Of a DNA stretch of 64,000 nt, positions 62,295 to 64,000 are shown one piece after another (positions within the stretch are counted from its first letter, which is position 1; every line of letters begins with the position of its first letter). The DNA lies in NCBI RefSeq assembly GCF_010015445.1, contig NC_053114.1, forward strand, positions 21,926,224 to 21,990,223. The letters run 5' to 3'. A program made the translations under genes and the position numbers. Under the pieces are notes generated by a model, which saw only the letters and a program-made list of their open reading frames with translations, did not search any database and was not told where the DNA came from. This DNA is from Perca fluviatilis (lineage: Eukaryota > Chordata > Actinopteri > Perciformes > Percidae).

Positions 62295-64000
62295 ACGGAC
62301 TAAAACTGTGCCCCCCGCCATACTGCTTTACGATGAATCATGCACAAGTTGAAGGAGCTGATGGGATTACATTTCACTGCACACGTTGTCATTTCTCACA
62401 TGAAGCACCGCTGTCATTAAAGCCTGATACCGTGTACCCTGAATTTATATTTCACCGAGCAGCTGTTAAACCCCCATAGCAGAGGAAGAAATACTGTATG
62501 TTTCTGTGACAAGACGAATCACTGAAATGCAGTGATTAGAGGCTTTTTGCTTTATTTTATCTGTATGTTGTTGCTATAGATGCAAGGAAAGCTACATAGA
62601 TAGAACAGGTAGAGTATGTTAAATAGGCTCCCTGAAGGCAGGCAATGATTTTTAATTCCTGTGACACTATTAACACCAGTACAGGATTTTTCCTCCATTA
62701 CTTTCTGTTCCTTTCTCTAGCTTAGTTCACAATACATACAGTGTGGTAATTTATTAAATTACAAGATTAGCTACATATATAGCACTGTGGATAAAAAAAA
62801 AGTAGTCTTGATTTCCTTATTGACTCTACTCTCTGTGGGTTAATGACAGTTTATGGGGATAAATGTCATACTTAGTCTGCAGTGTAATAACCTAGCCCGG
62901 TCATCAATACTGTAAATGTGGATGTGGAGTCCAGATACAGGTAAAAGGTGGTGGTCTAATACAGATTGTTTAGAATGTATTAATTGTGATGCTGCTTATT
63001 GATTTTAGTTTTCAGCAAATCCTATGTCATATTTCTTCCATTTAATTGTACAAGCAAAAATCTCTACTTTCGAGGGATTCTTTCAAAACAACATATTACT
63101 AAGTATTATTAAGTACAATTTCTACTTGACTAACCCTCTAACCCTAACCCTTTCATCCTATTGTGCTTTTACTGCACTAAATTTATTTGGCAACTTTAAT
63201 TTACTAGTTACTTTTCAGATTAAGATTTAAAAAATCCATAATAAGCATATAAAGTATACAGTAAACTAAACCACCCAACAGAATGCAGCTTAATACAACA
63301 ATAAAAATGTTACTATGTTACTGCATCAATAATACCATTCCTATAGTATAAGATATATAATGATGTGCCTATAACAGAGCCCATTTTGGCTGCTTAGGAA
63401 ATACTTTTACTTTCTTATATTTTTTTGTAATTCTTTTTAGATAATACTTTTTTAAGTAAGACTTTGAATGCAGGACTGGTATTTTTACTTCAGCAAAATA
63501 TCTGAATACTTCTTCTACCACTGTCCAAAATTCAGTTTCAGGAATTTAAGCAGAATTTAAAAAAGCATGTTTCTTATATTTCCTGCTTTGAAACTGGTTT
63601 CAATTCAGAGCTGGTTGCCTGTACCTAACCCTATAGTGTGTTGTGGGCGCCAGCATAAGAAGCAGCAGGCGACACAATAAAGGACCTCTAAATAATTTAA
63701 AGAGAACACTGATTTGTGATTGCCTCTAGTGTGAATAAGACAGGCCAATGATAGTTTAAGACTTGCTGAATGATGGCACGAACCAGGAGGGAGCTGCCTT
63801 TTAAATAAAGGACGGTGGTAAATTATACGAGAGGACTGGAGCCAAAAGGCACAGCTTCGGCATAGTAATGAAATAAGGAGAGGAGGAAGAAACCTTTGTG
63901 ACTGATCTTTCATTGAGCTTCTTCCCTTCTACTTACAGTATTACTTAATTATCCATACAGTAGTTCTCCAGTACTACCAAATATGACCAAAACAATATTC

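Larger units (their letters stand above)
46236..64000 (-). other. gpc6 intron (partial), upstream of the first visible exon
   Basis: Position and the acceptor at 46236 imply intron. I did not find the preceding glypican exon by reading, so it probably lies beyond 64000, although a short exon could be missed by eye. In 46236-47180, 49751-51975, 52478-53985, 55010-56158, 56223-57335, 59184-62094 and 62295-64000 I see no recognisable gene. A short run of CTAACCC-like units at 63130-63149 is too small to call telomeric. Confidence 0.7.

Noticed and set aside
63130..63149. CTAACCC repeats as interstitial telomere
   Set aside because: Only about three units with an interruption; too short.

Overview
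The window is vertebrate nuclear DNA, almost certainly from a ray-finned (teleost, probably percomorph) fish. It is AT-rich and mostly non-coding, full of CA/TA microsatellites and fish-type Tc1/mariner, hAT, SINE and L1/L2-like elements. It contains one recognisable host gene. I found no bacterial operon, CRISPR array, phage or intact rRNA or tRNA gene.

The host gene is a glypican on the minus strand, best matching glypican-6 (gpc6). Three consecutive coding exons are present with good splice sites and compatible phases: 46235-45844 (130 complete codons), 28984-28819 (55 codons) and 4274-4144 (43 complete codons). Introns of 16.9 kb and 24.5 kb separate them. The 5' exons (signal peptide and start) should lie beyond position 64000. 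The 3' exons (heparan-sulfate attachment, GPI signal) should lie before position 1. Nearly all the rest of the window is intron.

Region by region, going up the + strand:
1-4143 is intron downstream of the last visible exon. It holds a foldback repeat and a ~300 bp repeat present twice.
4275-28818 is intron with a long CA tract. It carries a cluster in which a CA/TA microsatellite is split by two Tc1-like transposons (7849-9443 and 9474-11101). It also holds a large inverted-repeat element (11764-12834), hAT-like repeats, an L2-like LINE tail (21520-21906) and an L1-like LINE remnant (25074-26750).
28985-45843 is intron with a second copy of a repeat first seen at 17311, a lysine-rich exon-like ORF at 31197-31381, a decayed LINE with reverse transcriptase (37880-39985) and a SINE nested in a hAT-type MITE near 43.7-44.0 kb.
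46236-64000 is intron with a tRNA-derived SINE (47181-47390), a palindromic MITE of the second Tc1 family (48048-48582) and a single end of that family (49020-49214). It also holds a hAT element with an exact 8-bp duplication (51976-52469), a nested hAT/TTAA-foldback composite (57336-59183) and a LINE 3' fragment near 62.1-62.3 kb.

None of the transposable-element ORFs is intact. The most informative observations are the gpc6 exon set, the repeated use of TA tracts as insertion sites by one Tc1-type family, the loss of both downstream catalytic acidic residues in one transposase, and the nested element architectures. I see no convincing evidence of a previously undescribed biological system.
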